Shown here: positions 36,003-44,668 of the stretch, one piece after another | How the letters are laid out: every line of letters begins with the position of its first letter | How positions within the stretch are numbered: the stretch's first letter is position 1 | Assembly (NCBI GenBank): GCA_016790515.1 | Contig: JAEUOY010000079.1 | Span: 16,768-80,767, forward strand | Origin: Burkholderiaceae bacterium | Lineage (GTDB): Bacteria; Pseudomonadota; Gammaproteobacteria; Burkholderiales; Burkholderiaceae_C | Direction: 5' to 3' | DNA: 64,000 bases | The notes under the pieces: model-generated | Told to the model about the DNA's origin: nothing | Seen by the model: only the letters and a program-made list of their open reading frames with translations | The model's database searches: none | Made by a program: the position numbers and the translations under genes

Positions 36003-37549
36003 CGGCGCGTGACGCGTCGGCGCACGGACCAGCGCATCAGGCCGAGCGCCGCCAGGGCCGCAACCACCAGGCCGGGGCTGCCCGGCTCCGGCACGCCCTG
36101 GGCCGCAAAGGTACCGGTGAACTCGAAGACGACATCGCGGCCGTCGGCCCCCGGGTCGGCGAACTGATCGGTGCCCAGCGTCAGCGTCAGCGAGAACGGG
36201 CCAGGGCCCACGCCGGCGTGAACCTGCAGCAGCAGGTTCAGGTCGCCGCCGAACGGCATCAACAGGCTGCCTGGCACGAAGCCCAGCAGGTCGAACGCGC
36301 CGGCGTCGGCCCCACCGAGCATCGCGCTCAGCAGCCGCAGCCCGGTCAGTTCCGGCGGAAATCCGCCATCGCTGCTGGCGTTGAAGACATCGACGCCGAA
36401 GCCCTGGCCCGGCGCGAGCGGGCCGAGCGCATGACTGCCGCCGGTGCCGTAGTTGCTGTCGAACTGCGGGCCGACCGCCGCGCTGCCGGCGTAGGTCGAC
36501 GACGTGATCCGGCAGGCCGCGGCGGCCCCGTACGAACTGCTGCCGGCCTCGCACGCGATCGCCTGGGTCGACCCCGCTGTGGGCACGTAGAAGCCCGGCG
36601 GCGCGGGATTGGGTGCCGTCGCACCCACGACGTCGACAAAGCTGCCCACCGGCGCCAGCAGCGCCGCCGACTGGCCGGCCGTCGGGACGTAGGTCCCCAC
36701 CGGTGCCAGCAAGGCCGAGGTCTGACCGGACATTGCCACGTAGCTGCCGGGGGGCGCCAGCTGCGCTGCCGACTGGCCGGGCGTCGGCACGTAGCTTCCC
36801 GGAGCTGCTGGTGTCGGGGCCGTGGCGCCGCCGGTGGAGTAGCTGCCGGCCGGCGTGACGGTCGCCGCTGTCTGGCCGATCAGGTCCACGTAGGTGCCGG
36901 GCGGTGCAGCGGTCGGTGCCGTGGCACCGAAGGACGAAACGAAGCTGCCGGCGGGCGCCGGCAGCGCCTGCGACTGGCCGGCCGTCGGCACGTACCTGCC
37001 GGGTGGCGCGAGCAAGGCCGTGGTCTGGCCCGCCAGCGGCACGTAGCTGCCCGCAGGCGCCAGCAGCGCTTCGGACTGGCCGGCCAGCGGCACATACCTG
37101 CCCACAGGCGCCAGCTGTGCAGCAGACTGGCCGGCCGACGCCACGTAGCTGCCCGCGGGTGCCGGCGTCGGCGTGATGGCTCCGCCGGTGGTGTAGGTGC
37201 CGGCCGGCGTGAGGGTCGCCGCAGACTGGCCGATCGAATTCACATAGGTGCCGGGTGGCGCAAGCGTCGCGGCCGTGGCGCCGGAACTCGGCACGTAGCT
37301 GCCGGCAGGTGCCAGCTGGTAACTGGTCTGGCCGCTGGTCGGGACATAGGTGCCCGGCAAGGCGGCCATGCAGGGTTCGTTGCCCGAGCTGCTGTAATAG
37401 CCCGGAGTGCATGCGGTATCCGCCCAGGCCATCGGGGACAGACCGAGCGCGCACAAGGCTGCCACGCTGGCATTCGGAACCCAGGGGAATCGGCCGGCAG
37501 GCGGCGCGATCGACTTGCGTCCGACCTGCGTCGGGATGGGCTTGTGCAT
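35999..37549 (-). CDS. Repeat-rich exported PEP-CTERM protein
   Basis: A 516-aa exported protein. The N-terminal leader is long, with the hydrophobic core SVAALCALGLSPMAWA (about residues 28-43). Residues 62-334 hold about 16 copies of a 17-residue unit with core PAGSYVPxxGQSxAxLA. A cysteine-bearing unit (ACTPGYYSSSGNEPC) precedes them. Residues about 340-485 form a non-repetitive globular part with FNASSDGGFPPELTGLRLLS. The C-terminus is a textbook exosortase signal: VPEPG at 486, a hydrophobic helix, then a basic tail (RRRVTRR). No exosortase gene is in the window. First gene of the PEP-CTERM/GT41/radical SAM operon. Confidence 0.85.
   Translation of the reverse strand: MHKPIPTQVGRKSIAPPAGRFPWVPNASVAALCALGLSPMAWADTACTPGYYSSSGNEPCMAALPGTYVPTSGQTSYQLAPAGSYVPSSGATAATLAPPGTYVNSIGQSAATLTPAGTYTTGGAITPTPAPAGSYVASAGQSAAQLAPVGRYVPLAGQSEALLAPAGSYVPLAGQTTALLAPPGRYVPTAGQSQALPAPAGSFVSSFGATAPTAAPPGTYVDLIGQTAATVTPAGSYSTGGATAPTPAAPGSYVPTPGQSAAQLAPPGSYVAMSGQTSALLAPVGTYVPTAGQSAALLAPVGSFVDVVGATAPNPAPPGFYVPTAGSTQAIACEAGSSSYGAAAACRITSSTYAGSAAVGPQFDSNYGTGGSHALGPLAPGQGFGVDVFNASSDGGFPPELTGLRLLSAMLGGADAGAFDLLGFVPGSLLMPFGGDLNLLLQVHAGVGPGPFSLTLTLGTDQFADPGADGRDVVFEFTGTFAAQGVPEPGSPGLVVAALAALGLMRWSVRRRVTRR
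36548..37366 (-). repeat. About 16 tandem 51-bp coding repeats (17-aa units)
   Basis: Tandem units of mostly 17 residues within the PEP-CTERM protein: G-[ST]-[YF]-V-x-x-x-G-[QA]-[ST]-x-A-x-L-A-P. Units 2-6 and 9-13 correspond in order, including two shorter 16-residue units (TPAGTYTTGGAITPTP and TPAGSYSTGGATAPTP), so a seven-unit block was duplicated after the basic repeat formed. Confidence 0.85.
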
Positions 37550-37657
37550 GTTCGCATCTCCGATGCGTCGCCAAGCCCGGACGCCGACGCCGTTGGACAG
37601 CTCGGATTCGGAAACGCTCGAACGATTCTAGGGTGGCGACCTCGTCGCGATTCACAC

Positions 37658-37689
37658 GGCGGCCCCCCCTGGATCGCGGGGGCACCGCC
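37658..37689. terminator. GC-rich hairpin after the aminobenzoate cluster
   Basis: GGCGG and CCCCC arms pair with GGGGG and CCGCC (37658-37689), starting right at the stop codon of the CoA ligase gene. No T-run follows, so it is not a classical intrinsic terminator, but it could stall transcription or protect the 3' end before the PEP-CTERM operon. Confidence 0.4.
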
Positions 37690-39317
37690 TAGGTCTGCCG
37701 CAGCCTGAAGCGCTGCAGCTTGCCGGTCTCGGTGCGCGGCAGGCCGCTGCGGAACTCGACGGCGCGCGGGTACTTGTACGGCGCGATGTTCGCCTTGACG
37801 TAGTCCTGCAGCGCCCGCGCGCAGGCCGCGTCGCCGGCCACGCCGGGCTTCAGCACCACGAAGGCCTTGACGACCTGGCCGCGCTCGTCGTCGGGCACGC
37901 CGATCACCGCGCATTCGGCGACGTCGGGATGGCGCAGCAGCATGTCCTCGACCTCGGGGCCGGCGATGTTGTAGCCGGCCGAGACGATCATGTCGTCGGT
38001 GCGCGACTGGTAGAAGAAGTAGCCGTCGGCGTCCTGCACATAGGCGTCGCCGGTGAGGTTCCAGCCGCCCTGCACGTACTGCGACTGGCGCGGGTCGTCG
38101 AGGTAGCGGCAGCCGGTCGGGCCCTTGACCGCCAGCCGGCCGACCTGCCCCGGCGGCAGCGGGTTCAAGCGCTCGTCGACGACGCAGGCGCGGTAGCCCG
38201 GGACGGCCTTTCCGGTGGCGCCGGGCCGCGCGGTCTGCTCGTCGGCCGAGATGAAGATGTGCAGCATCTCGGTGGCGCCGATGCCGTCGATCAGCTCGAT
38301 CCCGGTGGCCTCGCGCCACAACGTGCGGGTGGCCGCCGGCAGCGCCTCGCCGGCCGAGACGCACTTGCGCAGCGTGCCGCCCTGCGGCTGCGACAGGCGG
38401 CGCTGCCGCGTGGCCTCGGCCATCGCCCGGTACGAGGTCGGCGCGGTGAACAGCACGGTGGCGCGGTGGCGCGCGATGCCGTCGAGCAGGTCGGGCGGCG
38501 AGGCCTTGGCCAGCAGCACCGTCGCCGCGCCGACATGCATCGGGAACAGCAGCAGCCCGCCCAGCCCGAAGGTGAAGGCCAGCGGCGGGCTGCCGATGAA
38601 CACGTCGTCGGCGCCGGCGCGCAGCACATGCCGCGGGAAGCAGACGCAGGCCGCCATCACGTCGCGATGGCCGTGCATCGTGGCCTTGGGCTGGCCGGTG
38701 GTGCCCGAGGTGAAGGCCAGCAGGCAGATGTCGTCGGCCGCGGTGTCGACCGCCGCGAACCGGTCGCTCTGGCGCGCCATCCGCGCCTCGAGGCTGCATT
38801 CGGCCGTGGTGCCGAAATGGCGAACCTCACGCAGTGCCGGCGCGGCGGCCGCCGCCTGCGCCAGTTCGTCGGCCAGCGCCGCGTCGCACAGCGCGTGCGA
38901 GACCTGGGCCTTGTCGATGATCTGCGCCAGCTCCCGGGCGCGCAGCATCGGCATCGTGCCGACCGCGATGCCGCCGGCCATCACCACCGCGAACCAGCAG
39001 GCCGCCAGCATCGGCGAGTTGGCGGCGCGCAGCAGCACCCGGTTGCCGGGCACCAGGCCCATGTCCTGCACCAGCACGTTGGCGATGCGGTGGGCCCGGG
39101 ACTGCAGCTCGGCATAGGTCCACGTCGTGCCGTCGGGCGCGATCAGGCAGCGGCGTTCGCCCCAGCCCTGCCCGATGCGCTTGTCGAGCAGCTCGGCCGC
39201 GCAGTTCAGCCGCCCGGGAAACTGCAGTTCGGGCAGCTCGAACAGGAACTCGGGCTGGTCGGCCGGCGCCGGCAGCCGGTCGCGGGCGAAGGTGTCGAGG
39301 TGGGCGGTGTAGGGCAT
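37689..39317 (-). CDS. 2-aminobenzoate-CoA ligase (benzoate-CoA ligase family)
   Basis: A 542-aa ANL-superfamily acyl-CoA ligase. AMP-binding P-loop LLAFTSGTTGQPKATMHGH; IDGIGATEMLHIF; hinge region TDDMIVSAGYNIAGPEVE; C-terminal catalytic lysine in RTETGKLQRF. The IGATE-HIF pattern and overall length match the benzoate/2-aminobenzoate-CoA ligase group (abmG in Azoarcus evansii). It activates anthranilate to its CoA thioester, the substrate of the fused monooxygenase/reductase at 41154. Last gene of the cluster. Benzoate or salicylate as substrate cannot be excluded. Confidence 0.8.
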   Translation of the reverse strand: MPYTAHLDTFARDRLPAPADQPEFLFELPELQFPGRLNCAAELLDKRIGQGWGERRCLIAPDGTTWTYAELQSRAHRIANVLVQDMGLVPGNRVLLRAANSPMLAACWFAVVMAGGIAVGTMPMLRARELAQIIDKAQVSHALCDAALADELAQAAAAAPALREVRHFGTTAECSLEARMARQSDRFAAVDTAADDICLLAFTSGTTGQPKATMHGHRDVMAACVCFPRHVLRAGADDVFIGSPPLAFTFGLGGLLLFPMHVGAATVLLAKASPPDLLDGIARHRATVLFTAPTSYRAMAEATRQRRLSQPQGGTLRKCVSAGEALPAATRTLWREATGIELIDGIGATEMLHIFISADEQTARPGATGKAVPGYRACVVDERLNPLPPGQVGRLAVKGPTGCRYLDDPRQSQYVQGGWNLTGDAYVQDADGYFFYQSRTDDMIVSAGYNIAGPEVEDMLLRHPDVAECAVIGVPDDERGQVVKAFVVLKPGVAGDAACARALQDYVKANIAPYKYPRAVEFRSGLPRTETGKLQRFRLRQT

Positions 39318-39329
39318 GGCTGGCGCGCC

Positions 39330-39722
39330 TCAGTCCGGGATCACCGCGGTGGCCTCGATCTCGACCCGCGCGCGGTCCTCGATCAGCGCGACGACCTGCA
39401 CCGCGGTCATCGCGATGTCGAAGTGGCCGATGATCTCGCGGAAGGCCTTGCCGACCTCGCGGCCGGCCGCCAGGTACTCGCGCTTGTCGACCACGTACCA
39501 GGTCATGCGCACGATGTGCTCGGGCCTGCCGCCGGCCTCGGCCAGCACGTCGACGATGTGCTGCAGCGCCTGGCGCGCCTGGGCCGCGAAGTCGTCGGTC
39601 TGGAACCGGCCCTGCGCGTCCCAGCCGATCATCCCGGCGATGAACACGGGGCGGCCGCGGGCCATGACACCGTTGGCATAGCCCTTGGGCCGCGGCCAGC
39701 CGGCCGGAAGCAGCGCTTGCAT
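39330..39722 (-). CDS. RidA-family protein of the aminobenzoate cluster
   Basis: A 130-aa YjgF/RidA protein: [20 protein letters not shown] and [21 protein letters not shown], then [15 protein letters not shown] and [11 protein letters not shown] with the usual C-terminal strand, although the canonical active-site arginine region reads DRARVEIEA. RidA enzymes hydrolyse enamine/imine intermediates. That fits this pathway: the fused oxygenase/reductase makes an aminated, partly reduced ring that must lose ammonia. ATG 39722. It lies 12 bp from the ligase gene and 26 bp from the hydratase gene. Confidence 0.82.
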   Translation of the reverse strand: MQALLPAGWPRPKGYANGVMARGRPVFIAGMIGWDAQGRFQTDDFAAQARQALQHIVDVLAEAGGRPEHIVRMTWYVVDKREYLAAGREVGKAFREIIGHFDIAMTAVQVVALIEDRARVEIEATAVIPD

Positions 39723-39748
39723 GGGGGGGTCTCCTCGGGACGGCGGCG

Positions 39749-40618
39749 TCAGTTGCCCTGGAACACCGGCCTGCGCTTCGCGACGAAGGCCTGGTAGGCG
39801 CGGTGGAAGTCCTGCGTCAGCATGCACAGCGCCTGGGCCTGGGCCTCGGCCTCGATCGCCTGCTCGATCGTCATCGCCCATTCCTGCTGCAGCATGGTCT
39901 TGGTGATGCCGTTGGCGAAGGTCGGCCCGGCGACCAGCTCGGCGGCCATCGCCTGCGCGTCGGCCAGCACCGCCTCGGGCGTGCAGAGCCGGTTGAAGAA
40001 GCCCCAGCGCTCGCCCTCCTCGCCGCCCAGCGTGCGGCCGGTGTAGAGCAGTTCGCTGGCCCGGCCCTGGCCGACGATGCGCGGCAGCATCGCGCAGGCG
40101 CCCATGTCGCAGCCGGCCAGGCCGACGCGGTTGAACAGGAACGCGGTCTTGCTGCGCGCGGTGCCGAAGCGCAGGTCGGAGGCCATCGCGACGATCGCGC
40201 CGGCGCCGGCGCAGACGCCGTCGATCGCCGCGACGATCGGCTGCGGACACGATCGCATGTTCTTCACCAGCTCGCCGGTCATGCGGGTGAACATCAGCAG
40301 CTCGGGCGCGCTCAGCCGGATCAGCGGGCCGATGATCTCGTGCACGTCGCCGCCCGAGCAGAAGTTGCCGCCGGCGCCGGTGACCACCACCGCCTGCACG
40401 TCGTCGGCGAACTTCAGTGTCGCGAACAGGTCGCGCAGTTCGGCGTAGGCGGAAAAGGTCAGCGGGTTCTTGCGCTCGGGCCGGTTCAGCGTGACGGTGG
40501 CGACGCCGCCGGCGACCTGCCACTGGAAATGGGTCGCGCGGTGGTCGGCGAGCTGCAGGCGGTTGCCGGCGATCAGCGCCGGGTCGACGCGGTCGGGATC
40601 GGTGGGGGTGTCGTTCAT
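39749..40618 (-). CDS. Enoyl-CoA hydratase/isomerase family protein
   Basis: A 289-aa crotonase-fold enzyme. Oxyanion-hole residues come from [13 protein letters not shown] (about residues 88-100) and [40 protein letters not shown] follows. It begins with an N-terminal extension of about 30 residues. Within this cluster it may hydrate or open the dearomatised ring of 2-amino-5-oxocyclohex-1-enecarbonyl-CoA. The ATG overlaps the marR-like gene's stop (ATGA). Confidence 0.83.
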   Translation of the reverse strand: MNDTPTDPDRVDPALIAGNRLQLADHRATHFQWQVAGGVATVTLNRPERKNPLTFSAYAELRDLFATLKFADDVQAVVVTGAGGNFCSGGDVHEIIGPLIRLSAPELLMFTRMTGELVKNMRSCPQPIVAAIDGVCAGAGAIVAMASDLRFGTARSKTAFLFNRVGLAGCDMGACAMLPRIVGQGRASELLYTGRTLGGEEGERWGFFNRLCTPEAVLADAQAMAAELVAGPTFANGITKTMLQQEWAMTIEQAIEAEAQAQALCMLTQDFHRAYQAFVAKRRPVFQGN

Positions 40619-41157
40619 GGGGTCTCGTCCAGGGGGTTGTCCTTCAGCCGGGTCAGGTGCGTCAGGTGCACGCGCAGCACGCCGAGCTGTGCGTGCAGCT
40701 GCTGCACCGCATGGGCGTCGAGCCCGGCGAACAGCTCGAGGATCCACTGCTCGTGCTCGGCGGCCATCGCCTCGAAGCCGCTGCGGCCGGCTTCGGTCAG
40801 CCGCACGATCCACGACCGGCGGTCGGTCGGGCTGCTCTCGCGCTGCACCAGGCCCTCGCGCTCGAGCTCGTCGGTCAGCCCGGTGACGTTGCCGCCGGTC
40901 ACCATCAGCTGGCGCGACAGTTCGCTCATCTTCAGGCCCTGCGGCGCGCGGTGCAGCTGGGCCAGGTAGTCGAAGCGCGGCAGCGAGATGCCGAAGCGCA
41001 GCCGCAGCCGGCGGCGGATCTCGTCCTCGACCTGCGTCGTGGTGGCCAGCAGGCGCAGCCACAGCTTCAGCGCTGCGTGGTCGCCGCCTTCGGCGCGGGC
41101 CTCGTGGCCCAGGCCGTCGGCCTGGCTCAGCAGCGCACGGCTGGCGTCGGCGTTCAT
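40615..41157 (-). CDS. MarR-family transcriptional regulator
   Basis: A 180-aa winged-helix regulator: [21 protein letters not shown], the recognition helix [19 protein letters not shown], and the wing [16 protein letters not shown]. MarR proteins in aromatic-degradation clusters usually bind the CoA thioester of the substrate. Its gene lies inside the operon, coupled on both sides (ATGA overlaps), so it would autoregulate. The perfect palindrome at 43540 over the operon promoter is its likely site. Confidence 0.85.
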   Translation of the reverse strand: MNADASRALLSQADGLGHEARAEGGDHAALKLWLRLLATTTQVEDEIRRRLRLRFGISLPRFDYLAQLHRAPQGLKMSELSRQLMVTGGNVTGLTDELEREGLVQRESSPTDRRSWIVRLTEAGRSGFEAMAAEHEQWILELFAGLDAHAVQQLHAQLGVLRVHLTHLTRLKDNPLDETP

Positions 41158-43496
41158 GCCGGTTCGACCTTGGCCGGCGCGGCCGCGGCGCGCTCGCGGG
41201 CAAATCCCGCCTCGAGCTGGCTCTTGGCCGAGCGGTAAGGCTGCGGCCAGGCTATTGCCGTGTAGCCGATGCGCGCGGCCTCGGTCAGCGTCCAGGCCGG
41301 GTTGGCCAGGTGCGGCCGGGCGATCGCGCAGAGGTCGGCGCGGCCGGCGGCGATGATGCTGTTGACATGGTCGGCCTCGCTGATCGCGCCGACCGCGATC
41401 GTCGCGATGCCCGCTTCCTGGCGGATGCGGTCGGCGAACGGCGTCTGGTACATGCGGCCGTAGGTCGGCTGCTGGGCGGCGCTGACCTGGCCCGACGAGC
41501 AGTCGATCATGTCGGCGCCCGCGGCCTTGAACGCGCGGGCGATTTCCACCGCGTCGGCCGGCGTGGTGCCGCCGGCCATCCAGTCGTGCGCCGAGATCCG
41601 CACCGACATCGGCCGCTCGACCGGCCAGGCCTCGCGCACCGCGGCAAACACCGCCAGCGGGAAGCGCAGCCGGTTGGCCAGCGAGCCGCCGAACTCGTCG
41701 CCGCGCCGGTTGGTCAGCGGCGAGATGAAGCTCGACAGCAGGTAGCCGTGGGCGCAGTGCAGCTCGAGCCAGTCGAAGCCGGCGTCGGCGGCGCGGCGGG
41801 TGGCGGCGACGAAGTCGGCAGTGATGCGCGCCATGTCCTCGTGGGTCATCGCGTGCGGCACGGCACCCTCGGGCAGGTACGGCACCGGCGACGCGGCCAG
41901 CAGCGGCCAGTTGTCGTCGTCCAGCGCCCGGTCGGCGCCCGCCCCCTGCCAGGGCACCTGGGTCGAACCCTTGGGCCCGGCATGGCCCAGCTGAATGCCG
42001 ATGCGGGCGTCGCTGTCGGTGTGCACGAAGTCGACGATGCGCCGCCAGGCGTCGCGCTGGTGGTCGTTCCACAGCCCCGGGCAGCCCGGCGTGATGCGCG
42101 CGTCGGCCGAGGTGCAGGTCATCTCGGCCATCACCAGCGCGGCCCCGCCCATCGCCCGTGCGCCCAGGTGCATCAGGTGGTAGTCGCCGGGCACGCCGTC
42201 CTGGCAAAGGTACTGCGCCATCGGCGAGACGACGACGCGGTTCTTCAGCGTGAGGCCGCGCACCGTCAGCGGCGTGAACATCGGCGGCGGCGCCGGCTGG
42301 TCGTCGGCCACGTTCAGCCCGGCGCGGCGGGCGAACCAGCGCTCGAAGCCGCCCAGCCAGCGCGCGTCGCGCAGCCGCAGGTTCTCGTGGCTGATGCGCT
42401 GGCTGCGGGTGAGCATCGAGTACATGAACTGCGCTCCGTCGAGCTGGTCGCAGTAGCGCTCGCCGCAGACCTCGAACCACTCCATCGCGTTCCAGGCGGC
42501 GTTCTGCAGCCGCAGCACGTCGATGCGGCGCAGCGCCTGGTAGCGCTGCAGCACCGCGGGCAGCGAGTCGGCGCCGTGGCCGGCCTCGTGCAGCAGGCCG
42601 GCCAGTTCGATCGCATCCTCGATCGCCAGCTTGGTGCCCGAGCCGATCGCGAAGTGCGCGGTGTGCACCGCGTCGCCCATCAGCACGACATGGCTGCGAC
42701 CGTTGAAGAACGACCACTGCGCGCAGCTCACGCGCTGGAAGTTCAGCCAGGCCGAGCCGCGCAGGTGGCGCGCGTTGCTCAGCAGCGGCTGGCCCTGCAG
42801 GTTGGCGGCGAACAGCCGTTCGCAGAAGGCGATCGACTGCGCGGTGTCGGCCTGGTCCAGTCCGTGCGCCTTCCAGACCGGTTCGGGGCATTCGACGATG
42901 AAGGTCGAGGTCTGTTCGTCGAACTTGTAGATGTGGGCCTGGAACCAGCCGTGCTCGGTCTTCTCGAACAGGAAGGTGAAGGCGTCGTACAGCCGCCTGG
43001 TGCCCAGCCAGATGTAGCGGTTGGGCCGGGTCACGATGTCGGGCTGGAAGACCTCGGCGTGGGTGCTGCGCACCCGCGAGTTGATGCCGTCGCTGGCGAT
43101 CACCAGGTCGGCATCGGGATAGTCGGCATCGCTCCCTGCCTCGCACTCGAACACCAGTTCGACGCCCAGCGCCTCGCAGCGCGCCTGCAGGATGTTGAGC
43201 AGCCGCTTGCGGCCGATGCCGACGAAGCCGTGGCCGCCCGAGCGGATCACCTGGCCCTTGAAGTGCAGCTCGATGTCGTCCCAGTGGTTGAAGGCCTGCT
43301 CGATCTCGGCGGCGGTGACCGGGTCGCAGCGCCGCATGTTGTCCATCGTCGCGTCGCTGAACACCACGCCCCAGCCGAAGGTGTCGTAGGGCTTGTTGCG
43401 CTCGACCACGGTGATGTGGTGCGCCGGGTGGCGCAGCTTCATCAGCAGGCCGAAGTACAGGCCGGCGGGGCCGCCGCCGATGCAGACGATCTTCAT
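41154..43496 (-). CDS. Fused 2-aminobenzoyl-CoA monooxygenase/reductase
   Basis: A 780-aa two-domain flavoprotein. Residues 1-380 are a PHBH-type FAD monooxygenase: [19 protein letters not shown], then [10 protein letters not shown] and [19 protein letters not shown] (GD motif). Residues about 395-780 are an OYE/NADH:flavin oxidoreductase domain: [41 protein letters not shown], and a phosphate-binding [10 protein letters not shown]. This fusion is characteristic of 2-aminobenzoyl-CoA monooxygenase/reductase (also annotated as salicylyl-CoA 5-hydroxylase). The start is ATG 43496; the longer frame to 43577 would run through the operator. First gene of the cluster. Confidence 0.87.
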   Translation of the reverse strand: MKIVCIGGGPAGLYFGLLMKLRHPAHHITVVERNKPYDTFGWGVVFSDATMDNMRRCDPVTAAEIEQAFNHWDDIELHFKGQVIRSGGHGFVGIGRKRLLNILQARCEALGVELVFECEAGSDADYPDADLVIASDGINSRVRSTHAEVFQPDIVTRPNRYIWLGTRRLYDAFTFLFEKTEHGWFQAHIYKFDEQTSTFIVECPEPVWKAHGLDQADTAQSIAFCERLFAANLQGQPLLSNARHLRGSAWLNFQRVSCAQWSFFNGRSHVVLMGDAVHTAHFAIGSGTKLAIEDAIELAGLLHEAGHGADSLPAVLQRYQALRRIDVLRLQNAAWNAMEWFEVCGERYCDQLDGAQFMYSMLTRSQRISHENLRLRDARWLGGFERWFARRAGLNVADDQPAPPPMFTPLTVRGLTLKNRVVVSPMAQYLCQDGVPGDYHLMHLGARAMGGAALVMAEMTCTSADARITPGCPGLWNDHQRDAWRRIVDFVHTDSDARIGIQLGHAGPKGSTQVPWQGAGADRALDDDNWPLLAASPVPYLPEGAVPHAMTHEDMARITADFVAATRRAADAGFDWLELHCAHGYLLSSFISPLTNRRGDEFGGSLANRLRFPLAVFAAVREAWPVERPMSVRISAHDWMAGGTTPADAVEIARAFKAAGADMIDCSSGQVSAAQQPTYGRMYQTPFADRIRQEAGIATIAVGAISEADHVNSIIAAGRADLCAIARPHLANPAWTLTEAARIGYTAIAWPQPYRSAKSQLEAGFARERAAAAPAKVEPA

Positions 43497-43539
43497 GCGC
43501 GCTCCAGCACACCGGCGGGCTGCCGGCAGGCGATCGATG

Positions 43540-43560
43540 AGGAGTAAATACTTTACTCCT
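43540..43560. promoter_or_regulatory. Perfect 9-3-9 palindrome, probable MarR operator
   Basis: AGGAGTAAA, spacer TAC, TTTACTCCT: a perfect inverted repeat, AT-rich in a GC-rich region. It lies 44 bp upstream of the first gene of the aminobenzoate cluster and covers the putative -10 box. The size is right for a MarR dimer; the regulator is encoded in the same operon. Confidence 0.7.
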
Positions 43561-43577
43561 AAACAATCTGCCGTCAA
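43550..43577 (-). promoter_or_regulatory. Putative sigma-70 promoter of the aminobenzoate cluster
   Basis: On the minus strand TTGACG (43577-43572) and TAAAGT (43555-43550) are separated by 16 bases. The -10 box sits inside the palindrome, so a bound repressor would block it. Confidence 0.5.
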
Positions 43578-43618
43578 GCCGGGACGGGCCCTGGGGCCCG
43601 ATCAGCGGGCCCGCCGAT

Positions 43619-44668
43619 TCACACCGGTTCGACCGTCACCGCCACCACCGGCGGTGCCAGACCGCCGCCGCGGATCACGCCGCGCAGCGGCGCCACGTCG
43701 CCGTAGTCGCGGCCCCAGGCCAGCGTGACATGGTCCTGGCCGGCGCCGATGTCGTTGGTCGGGTCCAGCGCCACCCAGCCGTGCAGCGGGCACCACACCG
43801 CCACCCAGGCATGGCTGGCGTCGGCGCCGACCAGCCGCGGCTGGCCCTCGGGCGGGTGGGTCAACAGGTAGCCGCTGACATAGCGCGCGGCCAGCCCCAG
43901 GCTGCGCATCGCGCCGATCATCAGGTGGGCGAAGTCCTGGCACACGCCCTGCCCCTGCTCCAGCGCCTGCAGCGCGTTGGTGGCGACGTCGGTCGCCTGC
44001 GGTTCGTAGTCGATGCGCTGGTGGATGCGGCCCATCAGCGCCCATGCGGCTTCGAGCAGCGGCCGGCCGGGCTCGAACAGGTCGCGCGCAAACGCTGCCA
44101 GCCGGGCGTGCTGCGGCGCGAAGTGGCTGGGCAGCACGAACTCGACCGCGTCGGGCTGGGTGACGCCGGCCCGGTAGCGCAGCGCCTGGGCGGCTTCCTC
44201 CCAGGGCGGGCTGTGTTCGGCGTCGAACCGTGGCGGCACCGCCAGCAGCACCTGGAAGCGGCTGGTCACCGTCAGCCGGTCGTGCACCCGCGAATGGCTG
44301 AAGCCGTGACGCCAGTTGCCGAACACGTCGCGGCTTTCCTGCACCGCGGTGTCGGGCTCGGGGTCGATCTGCAGCGCCCAGCGCTGCACCTGCTGCAGTT
44401 CGGTGTCGCGCGGCCGCAGCCAGGCGCTGTGGTGCGCCACCTCCACCGGGGTGTCGTAGTCGTAGCGGGTCTCGTGGGTCACCGCCAGCAGGCGCGGCAG
44501 CAGCGGCCGGACCTCGCGCGCGTTGCTCGCCCTGCTCGCGCCGGCCGTCGGTGGTGGTGCCGGTGGCGGCGCCTGCGGTGGCGCTGCAGACTGGGTCTGG
44601 GTCTGATGCGGTGCGGGGCCGTCCGCGTCGGGGCCCGGGTCGCGCGCGACCGCCGGCGGTTGGTTCAT
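43619..44668 (-). CDS. Transglutaminase-like protein (short form)
   Basis: A 349-aa protein. The first 50 residues are Pro/Ala-rich and probably disordered; then comes a bacterial transglutaminase N-terminal beta-domain (AVTHETRYDYDTPVEVAHHSA). The papain-like catalytic triad is complete: C243 in GQGVCQDFAHLM, H286 in ASHAWVAVW, D302 in ALDPTND. No signal peptide is seen, so it is probably cytoplasmic. Its ATG overlaps the stop of the ATP-grasp/alpha-E fusion gene (ATGA). Such enzymes may cleave, cyclise or cross-link peptides made by the neighbouring ATP-grasp ligases. It is the last gene of the operon. Confidence 0.85.
   Translation of the reverse strand: MNQPPAVARDPGPDADGPAPHQTQTQSAAPPQAPPPAPPPTAGASRASNAREVRPLLPRLLAVTHETRYDYDTPVEVAHHSAWLRPRDTELQQVQRWALQIDPEPDTAVQESRDVFGNWRHGFSHSRVHDRLTVTSRFQVLLAVPPRFDAEHSPPWEEAAQALRYRAGVTQPDAVEFVLPSHFAPQHARLAAFARDLFEPGRPLLEAAWALMGRIHQRIDYEPQATDVATNALQALEQGQGVCQDFAHLMIGAMRSLGLAARYVSGYLLTHPPEGQPRLVGADASHAWVAVWCPLHGWVALDPTNDIGAGQDHVTLAWGRDYGDVAPLRGVIRGGGLAPPVVAVTVEPV

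Noticed and set aside
36548-37366. CRISPR array
   Set aside because: Repeats are 51-bp coding units with no spacers and keep frame within a secreted protein.
37658-37689. Strong intrinsic terminator
   Set aside because: The hairpin is stable but is not followed by a T-run on either strand, so only a weak call is justified.
43497-43577. Upstream start (43577) for the fused monooxygenase/reductase
   Set aside because: The extra 27 residues precede the KIVCIGGG flavin motif that normally starts the protein, and they would be encoded by the promoter and palindrome.
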